Positions 1-12,148 of a DNA stretch of 64,000 nucleotides are shown piece after piece. A model generated the notes under the pieces. The model saw only the letters and a program-made list of their open reading frames with translations. It was not told where the DNA came from and made no database searches. Position numbers and translations under genes: made by a program. Origin of the DNA: Theobroma cacao (taxonomy: Eukaryota; Streptophyta; Magnoliopsida; Malvales; Malvaceae); contig NC_030859.1 of the NCBI RefSeq assembly GCF_000208745.1, positions 3,615,136 through 3,679,135 on the forward strand. Reading direction: 5' to 3'. Position 1 is the stretch's first letter, and every line of letters begins with the position of its first letter.

Positions 1-1267
1 ACTTTGGATAAGATGATGAAGGAAAAGGAGCAATACGTGGATGACTAAAACCTAATAAAATTTGAATCGTTTAGGCAGTGAGAGCAAGCAATGACACAGA
101 CCCAGAGAGCTGCCTACCTCTGATTCATGAACATGCCCCCAGATTATCTTCAAGAGTCAAAAGCCAGACAGAAACAGACCCCCCTTGAGGAAAAATGTCC
201 CAATCTTTCCCTATTGGGGATTTGTTTAGGGTTTCCTGTTGTCCTTTTGGTTTGGCTTCGGGTCTGAAACAGAAAATTTTGATTCAAACATGGTGCACGG
301 TCTCCCTTCTCCATGTTTCACCACATTACTCTGTTTCTACCTACCTGGTCATACAAGCATGAAGAACATGCATAAGGAGCTGCAGTCATACAGACTCGAT
401 TTAACTATTATTTTTTTTTTTTATAAAAAATTTTAAATTCTCGATTTATGATTTTAATTGATTAAAACGTTTGTGACAACTCATGAGGCCGAAAAAATTG
501 ATAATTTCATATGTAATTTTTGTTGTCGAGAATAGGTATACGATCATGAACAAAAATCATCTGCCTCCCTGTTTGTGTCCTCTTTCTGGTTCCGTGTGCT
601 GGATCATTAGTTAGAGTTGTATTTGTATGACTTGTTATTGTCAAGGCTTTAGAAACCCTTTGATTAATTCGGTGGTCACTAAAACATGGAGCTTGCATTC
701 CACAAAAAACAACAGTGAATGTGTCAAACTTTCTTTGTACTTTCCACCATTTGGCACACATGACACTCATTAATAACTCAAAAAAATTAATAACTTCGAC
801 ATAATTAATCATTGATAATGGTCAATCGCTTCTATGATTTGAATAAAAATGTTAAATTTGAGTCTTATTGTGAGAAAAAAGTAGTTAAAAAATCATAATA
901 ACATAAATATAAAAAATATTCGAAGTAAGAAAGGAGAATTGTGGTATATCCCACCATTGTTATATTGACATAATAATTGATTAAATTTGAGGGAGTCATG
1001 TATGACTTGACTGTAAAAGTATCCTTAAAGTATCATGGAATATTGGTAATAAATTTTAATTCACCCCCCCAGCCAAAAAAAAAGGACTTGGAAATGAAAT
1101 AAACTCCAATTATATTAGAAAATAAACAAGAAAACAAAATAGACTGCAAAATTCCCACATAGACAAAGGGATATTTCATACTGATTAATCAATGACATCA
1201 TCAAAGGGTTTTGATGAAGTCTGCTTTATTGCCCTTTTTTTTTTTTTTCCATTGCCTCCCCCTTCTC
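1..1267. other. Upstream region of the LOB-domain gene, no gene seen
   Basis: This stretch is AT-rich with poly-A and poly-T runs. The open frames in it (for example 239-436 and 507-812) are short, show no recognisable domain, and have no splice partners. It probably holds the promoter of the LOB-domain gene that starts at 1395. I see no RNA gene or mobile element. Confidence 0.6.
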
Positions 1268-1276
1268 TATATATAT
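1268..1276 (+). promoter_or_regulatory. Likely TATA box of the LOB-domain gene
   Basis: A TATATATAT run lies about 120 bases before the start codon at 1395. It is followed by a pyrimidine-rich leader that includes a CT microsatellite at about 1337-1357, a common plant 5'-UTR feature. The transcription start would be expected near 1300. Position and sequence support the call; there is no direct evidence of use. Confidence 0.55.
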
Positions 1277-1394
1277 TCCTTCCCCCTGGTTTCAACTAAA
1301 GCAGCTCCTCTGTTTCTCACAACAAACAAAACTCAATCTCTCTCTCTCTCTCTCTCTGTTTTCTTTTCTTTTTTTCTCCCCTGCTTTTTCAACA

Positions 1395-2692
1395 ATGGAA
1401 AACAATGACAAAGCTGCAATCTCTCCAATCTCAGTCTCAACCCCATTTTCTTACTCTCCATCTTCTTCTTCTTCACCCCCTACTCCTCATTATTCGCCAG
1501 GTTTTCCTTCTCCAAACTCCCAGTCTAATTCTCCCAAGAATTCTCATCAACCCCCTCCACCACCAGCTTCTCCTCCTCCAGTTGTTCTCAGCCCTTGCGC
1601 CGCCTGCAAAATCCTCCGCCGCCGCTGCGTCGAGAAGTGTGTTTTAGCCCCTTATTTCCCTCCAACTGAGCCTTATAAGTTCACCATTGCTCACAGAGTT
1701 TTTGGAGCTAGCAACATCATTAAGTCCTTGCAGGTAAACTATATCTTTTTAAAGCCTTCTGTTTTTCTTATATCAATCTGCCATTATTACCAAACTGGGT
1801 TTTCATCAAAACAAAGATCGATATATGATTTTGTTTTGGTTGATTAATTTTTTTCTCTTTCGGAGAAAATTCTCTTCCTGCTTTGTTCTCAACCTGATAA
1901 AGGGTCACACTGTTCATGGTCAAAGGATCTAACATCAATTGCCAAAAAACATGTGGAAGTTAGCGTTTATTATTAGTCAGTCAAGATTACAAAATGTCCT
2001 AATGCATTACGGATCAACCATTTTTAAAACGATTTATTTCCCAAAATATTTAGTCTGCCATTGGCTCAATGATCATGTTCCTCTAATCCCACGGCGCCTG
2101 GCTTTGATTTACCGCTTGCCCTTAGAGGGGACAAAGGCAAACCAAAAAAACCAAGGGAAAGGTCAACCATCCCCTTAACTTGCACAGTGGGTTGAATACA
2201 CATAAATCACAAGTTGACTAGCTAAGGGGGTGCATCATATTGTCTACCAAAAGGCATCATTGCCAAGTTTTTCTCAAAATTTTAGTCCTGCATGCCTGTA
2301 CTTGGTTCCAAAGTGGTTTCCCATTAATGTTTTGAAGGTTAAGTCTTCTGTCCGTTGTTTATTTCCAGGAACTCCCAGAGTCTCAAAGAGCAGATGCAGT
2401 TAGCAGCATGGTGTATGAGGCCAGTGCTCGGATTCGGGACCCGGTATACGGCTGTGCCGGAGCAATCTGCCAGCTTCAAAAACAAGTCAGTGACCTCCAA
2501 GCACAACTGGCCAAGACACAAGCTGAGCTCGTCACCATGCAGTGCCAACAAGCCAATTTACTAGCCTTAATCTGCATGGAAATGACACAATCTAAAGAAC
2601 CCACTTCCCAGCAGCAACCTTACAGCATTGACACAAGCTGCTTCCTAGATGACAGTAATCTTGCCTCAGCCTGGGAGCCTCTTTGGACATGA
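1395..2692 (+). CDS. Class I LOB-domain (LBD/ASL) transcription factor, LBD1/LBD11-like
   Basis: Two exons, 1395-1733 and 2369-2692, joined in phase 0, give 220 residues. Residues 1-66 are a Ser/Pro-rich leader. The LOB domain follows: a CX2CX6CX3C block (C68, C71, C78, C82), the GAS block from FGAS (103-106) through DPVYGCAG (137-144), and a leucine-zipper-like L149-X6-L156-X3-L160-X6-L167 that marks class I. The acidic/aromatic C-terminus ends in EPLWT. The family is plant-specific, binds DNA in the nucleus, and controls lateral organ boundaries, vascular cambium and roots. The domain most resembles Arabidopsis LBD1 and LBD11, from memory. The intron falls after the Q of KSLQ, a usual LBD position. 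The gene stands alone, with 8 kb of gene-free DNA downstream. Confidence 0.93.
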
Positions 2693-4603
2693 AGAATAGA
2701 TATTAAGGTGGAAAAAATCAAAAAGAAGAAAGATATTAGTTAAAGAATTTTCAATAAAGTGATTAGTTTATGGTAGGTATGTGTCCCTAATGCTTTTTAA
2801 TCAGTCTTGTTAACCAAAGGGAACCTTTGCAAAAGGATTTCAGATTGAGGGTTTCTTATAATTTATTTGTAATCTTACAATGGCCAAATATAAAAATATT
2901 AGGAAAAGAGTGATGGTAGATACAAAAGGGAGGGAGGGAAAGAGAGCAGGCATGACTGTCTTTATCCCTAAGTCTGCTAATTTTTGAATTAAAGCAACTT
3001 TTGTTACCTAATTTTATCTTCTAAAATAGTTTCTCTGATCAGTTCCTTGTCAAACTAGCTTGCTCTTTGCTCATTTCTTGACTAACTTTGGCCTTTGTCA
3101 TCCCATAAGCTGATCATGGTTGGCAAATTCTTTAACTATTTGCATAAACGAGATTTAAATAAAAATCTTAAATTTGAATCATAATACTACTTATTTAAAA
3201 AAAATTTAATATATTTACTCAATTATCATAAAACAATTCCATTATATATAATTAATGTACTTAGGCTGTACTTTAGACAATGTTCAAAACAACTGTACTC
3301 CTGTTTTTTTTGCAAAAGCGCTTTACTGACTTCTTATGTATTCTAGCTTTTCCCAGTAGATAAAAAGCAAAGTTTCCATTTGACTAGTATAATGTGTTTT
3401 TTGCTTTTGATAATTAAGAAAATAAAAATAAATCTTTCAAAGCAAAACCCAAGATAGAAAATTCTCTACTTGTAATTTTTCTCAATACTTATTGAAATAA
3501 ATGCTCAAATGCTACAAACCACTTAAATATAAAATAAAATATTACAAGTGATAAAATATCTTATTACCACGATCATTCAGATTGAATCCGTTGACATTTC
3601 GATTCGTTCTTAAAAAATTGTTTAAATTAATATTTTTTTGTTTACATGTTTAAGAAAAAAATTGACTCGGATCGAGTGACAAAATAAAAGTGATGACATG
3701 GCAAATGCATATTATTACACCACTATTGCAACCAATTATAACAAACGCACTATAGGCTTACTTTAAATACATTAAAAAAAAAAGATAATAATTGTTTTTG
3801 AAATATAATTGGAAACATGTCAATTCTCTAATTTTATCATCGATGTGTAAGCAAATTTTCTTGACGCGATCACACATTTGATTGGTTGTTTACGAATTGT
3901 TTAGAGAAAGATGTTTTGCATTAATGTGACAGATTTCCAATGTCACAAACTTTTTTTAATAAATAGGAGTAGACTCCAATAATATATGGAAATAGAGAAT
4001 TATGGTCAATATATAGAAATTAGTTGCCCCTATGGACTGCCCTATTTTTGGTCCAGTGCTTGGGTGGTCATGGAAAACAGATGCACAATTCTTACATGGA
4101 CGGGATTGACGGGATTGCTTAGGTGTTTTGTGAAATCATCTATGACAGTCTTTTTTTTTTTTTTTTAACGAAAAAAAGAAGATTCTAATGCTATTTTTAA
4201 AATAAAAAATTATATATTAATTAATAAGATAAATATTTGAATACTATGATCATCTCTTTCTTTTGATGGATAATAACATATTGTTTAATATTACGGTATA
4301 AAACAACCTAATTTTAAAAATAAATCAAATTTATAAAATATTATGTTTATGTTACTTATCTCTTTCACCATTCACTCAAAAATTAAAGGAATCTTTTTAT
4401 ATAAAAATATTAATTATTAATAAATATTTTTCACGTATTTACATTATTTTATAAGGTAGTATAAAATATATTTTTCCAAACTGACGTACCAAATTATACA
4501 AAATTCTTAAAACTCTATTAATTTATGTTATATTTCATGATTTAAATCATGTATAATTTGAAGGTTTAATTTAATTCCCCCTGAAACCCAAATTAATTAC
4601 ATA

Positions 4604-4645
<42 letters not shown>

Positions 4646-7440
4646 TATATAAAATAAACAAAAAGGCGAAAACGCGTTTTGAGCCCGACGCTCTTTTATT
4701 TCACTTTTCATCATATCACGTGCGCCCGACATGTCTTGTTTGATTTCGTAACCTAAAGAAAAGGCATTTACATTACTCTTCTCAAATCTCTTTTAATTTC
4801 TAATTTTTATTTTATTTTATTTCTTTCATTCTACTATAAAAAAGAAGAATATAACGTTGATTTGCTTCGAGCCCTTTGACAATCATGTGCCCTCTTTGGC
4901 TTGGTCCCCGCCCCACATACATCACATCAATTTGACAAAGAAATTCCAAGGTCAAATCCTATATTTCAAACCACTCAAAATTATCAAAAAAAAAAATTAA
5001 ATAGATTAGTTAATCTTATCCTCGAATTAAAGTATTTAAATATAAATATTTAGAATTGCTTTTTTTACTATATAATTAAGATTAGCACAGTTAAATATAT
5101 TTCATTTCAAGATGAAAACATTATTAATTGAGTCAATCGTATAATTAATGTATTGAGATGTGAAATGTGAAAGTCTACGTACCACCGGACTCATAAAAAA
5201 AAAACATAAGCAGTCTCGGCAGGGCATTTGTTTGATTTTTCATATGGTTTCAACTCTTTTACTAGTTCGTAATGAGAATAAAATAAGAAAACCGGCGGTT
5301 TGATATGAATGCAACTCAATATCTACATAGGAATGATCCACCAGTGGTCACCCTAGCCTTATTAATGGATGAAAGTCGACAGCCCAAGGTTGAAATGTAC
5401 TCATAATTTCAGGATGACTTAATTGTTAAAATTTATTCAATTTTCATAATAATAATTTATAATTAAGTATTTGATTTAACAATATATGTATGTATTTTTT
5501 ATTTAAAATATCATATTTAAATCTTTCCTTTTTAAAATTTTTTTCAAAGCAAATAAGCAGCTAAAAGTATATCCACTATAGTACTATAGCTTCTTTTATC
5601 CTACAATATGCATAATTGAACTCATAACGAATCAACCTTGGGGTTCTCCATTTGTTGGTAAGATTTGTCTTCTTTTTCATTAATTTGCCGATGCCTATTG
5701 ATTTCAGTAATTACTACGTACACATTTTTTGTGTTGAAAACTTTCTTCTTTGTGTGGAGTCTATAGTTCCAATTGCAAAGGTTGTGGAGAGCTTAATCGG
5801 CTGCCGTTTTGTCAAACAGACTAGGACAAAATTAGTTAGTGATTCCCCTCAATCTGTCAAAGTCAGTTCTTTGGTCCAATGAGAATGGAGCATGCTAATG
5901 TATTTGCATTATTCTAAACAACTTTGATCCTATAGCCACAATCGCTTACAAATGCATTCAGATTTCACCACCATCTCTCAAGCCCTCTCTCCTCTTGCTT
6001 CTTCTTCCTCATTTCTCAACCATTTTTCAACATGAAATTGATTATTGTTAGGTGTGTTAACAACCAAAATTAGGGCTCATTCCTAGCAGTGTAACATTCA
6101 CACTATGAATAGAAACATTAATATATAGTACTGATGAACTTATATCATTTAAGAGAATGGGCCAGAAATCAGAATAGAAATAAAAAGGTTTTAATGTGTA
6201 TTGCTTCATCAATATTTATATCAAGCAGCAACTCCTGCTATAAATCCATACTTATCTTGACCACGTTTGAACAAGTTAGCCGCAGGGGATCAGGCTAGCT
6301 ACCGCTGTGACTCGTGAACCATATTAGGGAGATATTAAGCCACTGCATGATGATGCAGAGGGACAGTGCATGTTAAATTCATGGAATGATATTATTGTAT
6401 ATGGTTTGCTTGACTTAATTTCGCACTGTTGATACACAGAAATGGTAAGGAATAATAAATAATCACGTTACCAATATTTATGTTCTATGACTAGTTATGA
6501 CACAGTCTGATTATTGTCCAACATTTTAGTATTTTTATTTAAAAAAAAAACCATTACCACATGCAATTATCAAGCTCTTGCAAAGATTCTTATTTAACTT
6601 AGAGCAGCAATTGAATGATGTTTTGCAAACTTATAAGTTGTATGTTATCTCCTATTGTTCGTTCAGTAGTGAGGTGTTTATTACGTGATAATGTGATCTA
6701 TATATGATACAAATATAATTTTTAAATATGTTTATGTCAATAGAAATTTATTGGGTTTTCGTTTGTATAATCTATTTTGACTACACGTTTAACTCTAGTC
6801 GAAGTTTTGTATTAGTTTTCATGATACTTAATAAAATAATCAAATTTGATTGAGAAAAAAATTAATCAAACAAAATTTTGGTAATAGTTATTCCTTTTTA
6901 AATTTTTTTAACCTGGTTTAATTGCAAAAGAATAAAAAACAAATTAAGCTTTTTAGTTGACTCGAGAATTAATTCTAGAACTAGAATGATTAACCCATTT
7001 AGTAGAAATTTGAGATTAACAAGTCAATATTGAATAAATTAGAAAAATTGCTAACATATGGAAAATCTTTAACAAGTTAAGTTGGTATGGTTTTTTTTCA
7101 TTCGAAGTGGAGAGCTCTAGAATTTACCATTCCTCCATTGACTTAAACCCTGTTTTCACATGGAAAACTACACTGAGGTACTGCTTGTGAGCAAGGAAAA
7201 TTCAATATCTAGAAGACCGTTGTGTTTGAAAAATTTTGTACACTTTTTCCTTTGTCAGTTCCCTTGATTTTCAGCATGTTCATAGATTCTATATTTAATG
7301 ATGATTTATTCATATTTTCATGGTAAATGTCGACAACGATTTATGATCATAGCACTGGTGTGAACTCCTTCAAATATTGTATATTTATTTTATATATGAA
7401 TGAAGTTTTTAAAAGAATATTTTGTTTGTATATGCTAGCT
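2693..7440. other. Gene-free AT-rich intergenic DNA
   Basis: No open frame here shows a recognisable domain; the longest (5652-5882, 76 residues) looks like chance. The first few hundred bases are probably the 3' UTR of the LOB-domain gene. An AT microsatellite lies at 4607-4643. I saw no transposon coding sequence, LTR pair or RNA gene. Confidence 0.6.
4607..4643. repeat. (AT)n microsatellite
   Basis: An uninterrupted AT dinucleotide run of about 37 bases in gene-free DNA. It is likely length-variable between individuals. Confidence 0.9.
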
Positions 7441-7469
7441 CCGTCAAACAAGTACATCTAGACTCGCAT

Positions 7470-8095
7470 ATTAATCCATAATTTTTGTCATTTGAAAGAG
7501 TCTTTCGTTTGTCTATCGATCCACAAATTTTGTTTCATCGAACCTACAAGTCAAGCACACTGTTCTCTTTTATGTTGGAGTAATTCGCTTTTCTCTTAAT
7601 GGCGAGATTTATTTAAATTGATCGTGATATTTATATGCAAGTCTAAATATATAAATCTTAATTTTTCTCTCTGTGTGTATATAATATTTATTTTCACATT
7701 TAATCCATAGACTTTGTCATTTAAAAGAGTCTTTCGCTTGTCTATCGATCGAAAAATTTTGTTTTGTCAACCCTATAAGTCAAGTTCATTAATTATTCTC
7801 TTTTATGTTGAAGTAATTTAGTTTTCTCTTTGTGCCGAGACTTATTAGAATTGATCATGACATTCATGTGCATGACATTCATGGGCATGACATTCATCAT
7901 TTATGAGAGTCTTCCATTTATCTTTCCATCAACAAATTTTATCAACCCTACGAGTAAAGCACATTATTTCTCTTTCATGTCAGAGTAATCAGCTTTTCTC
8001 TTAGCCACGAGACTTATTAGAAACGACTCTAACATTCACAAACATATTTAAGTACAAAAATCTTAATTTCTGTGTATATATATATATATATATAA
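7470..8095. repeat. Three degenerate direct copies of a ~200-base unit
   Basis: Three successive segments (about 7470-7682, 7700-7870 and 7896-8085) share the same ordered landmarks. These are a 'gagtctt(t)cg/cc' block, then 'ttgtctatcgatc' or a variant, 'aaattttgt', an 'aa(c)cctayaagtcaa' block, 'ttctctttyatgt', 'gagtaat' or 'aagtaat', and a 'cgagacttattag' or 'cgagatttattt' block. Copies 1 and 3 then continue into 'aatcttaatttctctgtgtata'-like sequence and TA runs. The copies have diverged clearly, so this is an old tandem array or a decayed element. I do not recognise the family. Between copies 2 and 3 sits a short near-perfect reiteration of a 'gcatgacattcatg'-like unit (about 7855-7897). 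Confidence 0.75.
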
Positions 8096-11040
8096 ACTTA
8101 TATCTGATTCATTATAATAATATTTTGCTAGAAAATGTCAATCAAGTTGTAACCCTTTGATCATTGTTCTATTAAACTCGAGCTTATTAATTAAATTTCT
8201 AACATATAGCAAATAATAATAGTATTAAGAACTTAATACTATTAAAGCAAGATTAAGCAGTTGGTAATGGGAACTCGAAGATATGAATACAATAAAATTT
8301 GGATATAAAGTCGTAATCTTAAATTCAACATTCACTCGTAAGGAAAACGTACCTATATATTTCTATATATAATAAGCTTTAAATTCAAGTCAAGGAATGA
8401 ACTATCGGTTGTGAAACTGGAGCATGTGCTTTTGAAATCTGTTTAAACGTATCATATTAATTGTACGTGACTCCCTGGGAAGAATTTTGAAGTCTTTGAA
8501 AATGGAAAGAGACAACTGCAAAATGACCCTTGACTTGGATTAAATTTGGCTTTTTAGAAGGAATCAGCACCACGTTGCAACATATCCATGATTGTGCCAT
8601 TGCCTGCTTGACGGGCTTTTCTTTTTTTGACTATTTTATTAGAATTCTAGAGGCAGAGAAGAGATTCAATCTATACCTCCTTGACGGGTTTTGATCCATC
8701 TGTATGTATTTTGTAAGTTATGCATGTTTGTTTCTCAGCGGTGATGAATTCGGGGAGTTTACATGAAAAATAATTAAAAAGTAATCATACAAAGTTATGG
8801 ATCGAGTTAACGATTCGTTTTAAATTAAAAAATAAAAATTAAGGAGTGACTGTCACTCATGCTCATTCTTATCATTACTTTCGATTCGTATTTATTTTTC
8901 AAAAAATTTAAAAGAGTAGAAAAAATTCAAAAACTTCACCGTCTTTTTTAAATAAAGATAACAATCGTTAAATCAAATCGAAATATCGAGAAAAACCTGT
9001 AGAAAGAGTGACTAGCTAGCTTGAAATCTTGAGTAATTTCATATAATTTTTAATTAATTCGTATATTTTTGTTTTATTTCATAATACATATATGCTGTCA
9101 AAAACTTCCATGTTTTTATAATTGTTGGCCACCCTCTTGGATGACAAAAATTTCAACATGGTTCTTCTAGTGGAAGCCCATTTGCTTCTTTTGGAATTAT
9201 ACTTCACAGCCAGCTAACCTTTGAAACTTTGGGACTTGGCAGGGAGAATATATAGTTGCTGAATTAGTCAATTGATAGTGATACAGTCAATCTGTCAACT
9301 CTTTTTGCGTTTCACGCATATAAGAATTTTATTTATTTCATTTTTTTAATTTTTTGAATCAAAAGTCCTTGATTTGTAAGTCTATCTTTTTGTTTTACAT
9401 GGAAAAAAAAAAAGCCCTAACCCTAAAATATTTATATATATAAGAAAAACAAGAGCGTAAAATCTTATAAAAATAATTTATTTGAGCAGATGCTATCCGT
9501 CCCGTTATTTTTGTCTCGGTCATTTGTCTTATATTAACGTAATAATAATTTATTAAATAAATTCAAAAAAATTCTATAAGTTCATTAATGTTTCAATCAA
9601 TCTATAAATGAAATAGTTTAAGTTGAACTGTTTGAAAAAGAAAAAATATTGATTTCTTAAATTCAAAGTTTTGATTATGGTAAAAGAAAAGAAAATTTTA
9701 ATTTATTAAATCCGAAACTCTAATACCATGTTAAAAAAAAATTCTTGATTTATCAAACTCGAAATTTTGACATCAATAAACTATTATTATATTAAGTAAG
9801 AGAAATAATCTATAAAATCGACATATCACATAAAAACAAAAATGAAAAGTTTACGATCCTTATCTTTCACGAGTTCGTTGCTTTTTAAAGTAAAGCAAGT
9901 CTTTATTACAAAATTCAAAAGTTGATTCTTTTATAATTAATGTAATGCTAAGTGTAAACACTCAAGCAAGCAATTTTAACTAAACTCTTTCCTGTTGCCC
10001 CGGCGGACCCTCAATTAGCTCTTAATGTTTGCTTTAATATTTAATAATCATGTTTAAGTAGTTGTCTATCTAAACAGGATCAATGCAAAATTCCACCAAT
10101 TTGAACACACCGTGGTCCGACCTCCTTCTTTGACATCATTTTCCTCATTATATTCAAACGTTATTGCTTATTAAAGTATTAATTATGTTTAAAGTAATAG
10201 ATATACTATATATTCTAAAAAAATTAATGTAGACAAAAAATATGTATTCAACCAACAAAATATATAATCTTTTTATCAACTTCGAGATACAAAATTTATT
10301 ACAAATTACATTTTGTCTTGTTTTTATTTCGAACAACATAATATTTCTCCAAAACAATTGCGTTGATGTTATTAATTACAATATGTATCATGTAAATTTA
10401 GTAATTACAACAAATGGTACCATTTTTTAATGTCGTCAATATTATAATGTGTATATATATGTGTACGGATGTATAGGAGAGTGTTTCAAAACTAAATGAT
10501 TTTAAGTGACAAAAAGTGAATTGAAATTGGGTTATAAAAAATGTTATTTTTATAGTGAATTACATATCTTATATACATCCAAAAGTATTTATGATTTGTT
10601 TGGAGGAGATAAAGTCTAGGATTTGAGAGTAACAATATAGAACATTGTCATATTTATAAGCTTGTTACAAAGAAGAGATGAGAGCACTCGGAGTGAATCA
10701 AGTGCAATTTCTCTTCTTCTTTTTTTCTCTCAAGCCCAAAAATAAAAAAAAAACCCAATATTATTTATTTAAACAAAGGTGAAATGATTTTTAAATTTTA
10801 TTTTGATAAATTAAAAAGACTTTTCACTATTAGACTATCGACATGTTTGGTCACGAAAATGTTGATTCTGTTCTTCGCTTATTCTTTAGTACCCTCTTAT
10901 ATTTTGTTTGATTCACAAAATGATCATTTATAGAGAGACCGAAATAGCTATTACGGATCTCTCTTAAAAATAGCTATTTCATGGGTCAAGGAATAGATCG
11001 AAAAAATTTTGATTTAGCTTTTCTATTATAAAATGAAAAA
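8096..11040. other. Gene-free AT-rich intergenic DNA upstream of the ATP synthase d gene
   Basis: I find no frame with protein-family features; the two opposed frames near 10154-10430 are low-complexity AT DNA. No RNA gene or transposon core is visible. The stretch ends where site II promoter elements of the next gene begin. Confidence 0.55.
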
Positions 11041-11083
11041 AATATTATTGGGTTAAGTCCAATCCAAACCAAGTTAATTTAGA

Positions 11084-11275
11084 AGCCCAATATTGCTCTT
11101 GTTAAAAAAAAGGCCCTACTATTCTAATTTTGGGCCAAAGCAATGAGGCTAAAAAACCCGGACCAAAACGTTCAATTGTGCATGAACCGGCCTATTTTCT
11201 GGATCCAAAACCCGGATTAGAATGGAATTGGGTCAGAGGCAATAAAAAAGGTGACAGGTAATTGGGTTAAGCCCA
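11084..11275. promoter_or_regulatory. Cluster of site II-type promoter elements before the ATP synthase d gene
   Basis: AGCCCA at 11084-11089, TGGGCC at 11131-11136 and AAGCCCA at 11269-11275 lie 190-380 bases before the start codon at 11462. TGGGCC/T 'site II' motifs bind TCP factors. They are known to be common in promoters of nuclear genes for mitochondrial respiratory-chain and ribosomal proteins, which fits the gene. The motif matches are seen; function is inferred. Confidence 0.5.
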
Positions 11276-11461
11276 AAAGGAGTAGATCAAACCGGCCCCA
11301 ATGAAAATACTAATTTCCCATTTTATCCATGATCAAGTATCAGAATTCCTCTTTTAAGACCATCATTTCCCTAACCAGAAGAAGCAGCCCTCATCACCAG
11401 GAGTTGGAAAAAGGACAAATCCTGAAAATTTTGCGTTTGGGAAGCGAGAAAGTGCGAGAAA

Positions 11462-12063
11462 ATGAGCGGAGCAGGAAAGAAGGTAGTGGATGTGGCCTTC
11501 AAAGCATCCAAGAACATTGATTGGGAAGGGATGGCTAAGCTTTTGGTCTCCGATGAGGCTCGGAAAGAGTTCGCCACTCTTCGTCGCGCTTTCGATGAGG
11601 TTAACTCCACTTTGCAGACCAAGTTCAGCCAGGTTAGTGTTTCCTCTCTCTCTCTAGATCTTTTTATTTTTTTGTGTTAAACTTTTGATTAGATCTCCAG
11701 GGTATTGGTTTTTTATGGTGATTTTTTAATCTTTTTGATTGAAAGAAATATTCCTTACTGTTGAATTTTTTTTTCAAGATTTGGTTTGGAATTTTTTTAA
11801 GTTTTTTTCAATGAAATTTTAGTTCTTTTTATTATTGTTCAAAAATGGGGATGAGAAGATTGTTCAAAAATGAAGGAAAATACCAGACAAAAATTGGAAA
11901 TCTGGTTATTGTAATTTTACATTATTTGTTGATGAACCTATTAAATTTAGTGGGGCTGTAGAAAGGAATTCATGTAAAATAACTGATCCCGAAAAAATGA
12001 ATAAAAAGAATGACATTTTTTAGGGGTGTATTGCTTTATTTATTAAAAAGAATTGAAATTCAG

Positions 12064-12094
<31 letters not shown>

Positions 12095-12117
12095 GGGNAA
12101 AAAGAATTGAAATTCAG

Positions 12118-12148
<31 letters not shown>

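Noticed and set aside
5652..5882. 76-residue open frame in the 8-kb gap
   Set aside because: No domain, no promoter or splice context, and length expected by chance in this DNA.
6335..6362. CTGCAT-GATG-ATGCAG palindrome with an ATGATGA string, considered as a snoRNA or miRNA piece
   Set aside because: The stem is only six pairs, there is no C/D-box pairing with a D box at the right distance, and no long hairpin arm.
10154..10430. Overlapping frames on both strands, Ile/Asn/Phe-rich
   Set aside because: Product of AT-rich low-complexity DNA; no family features.
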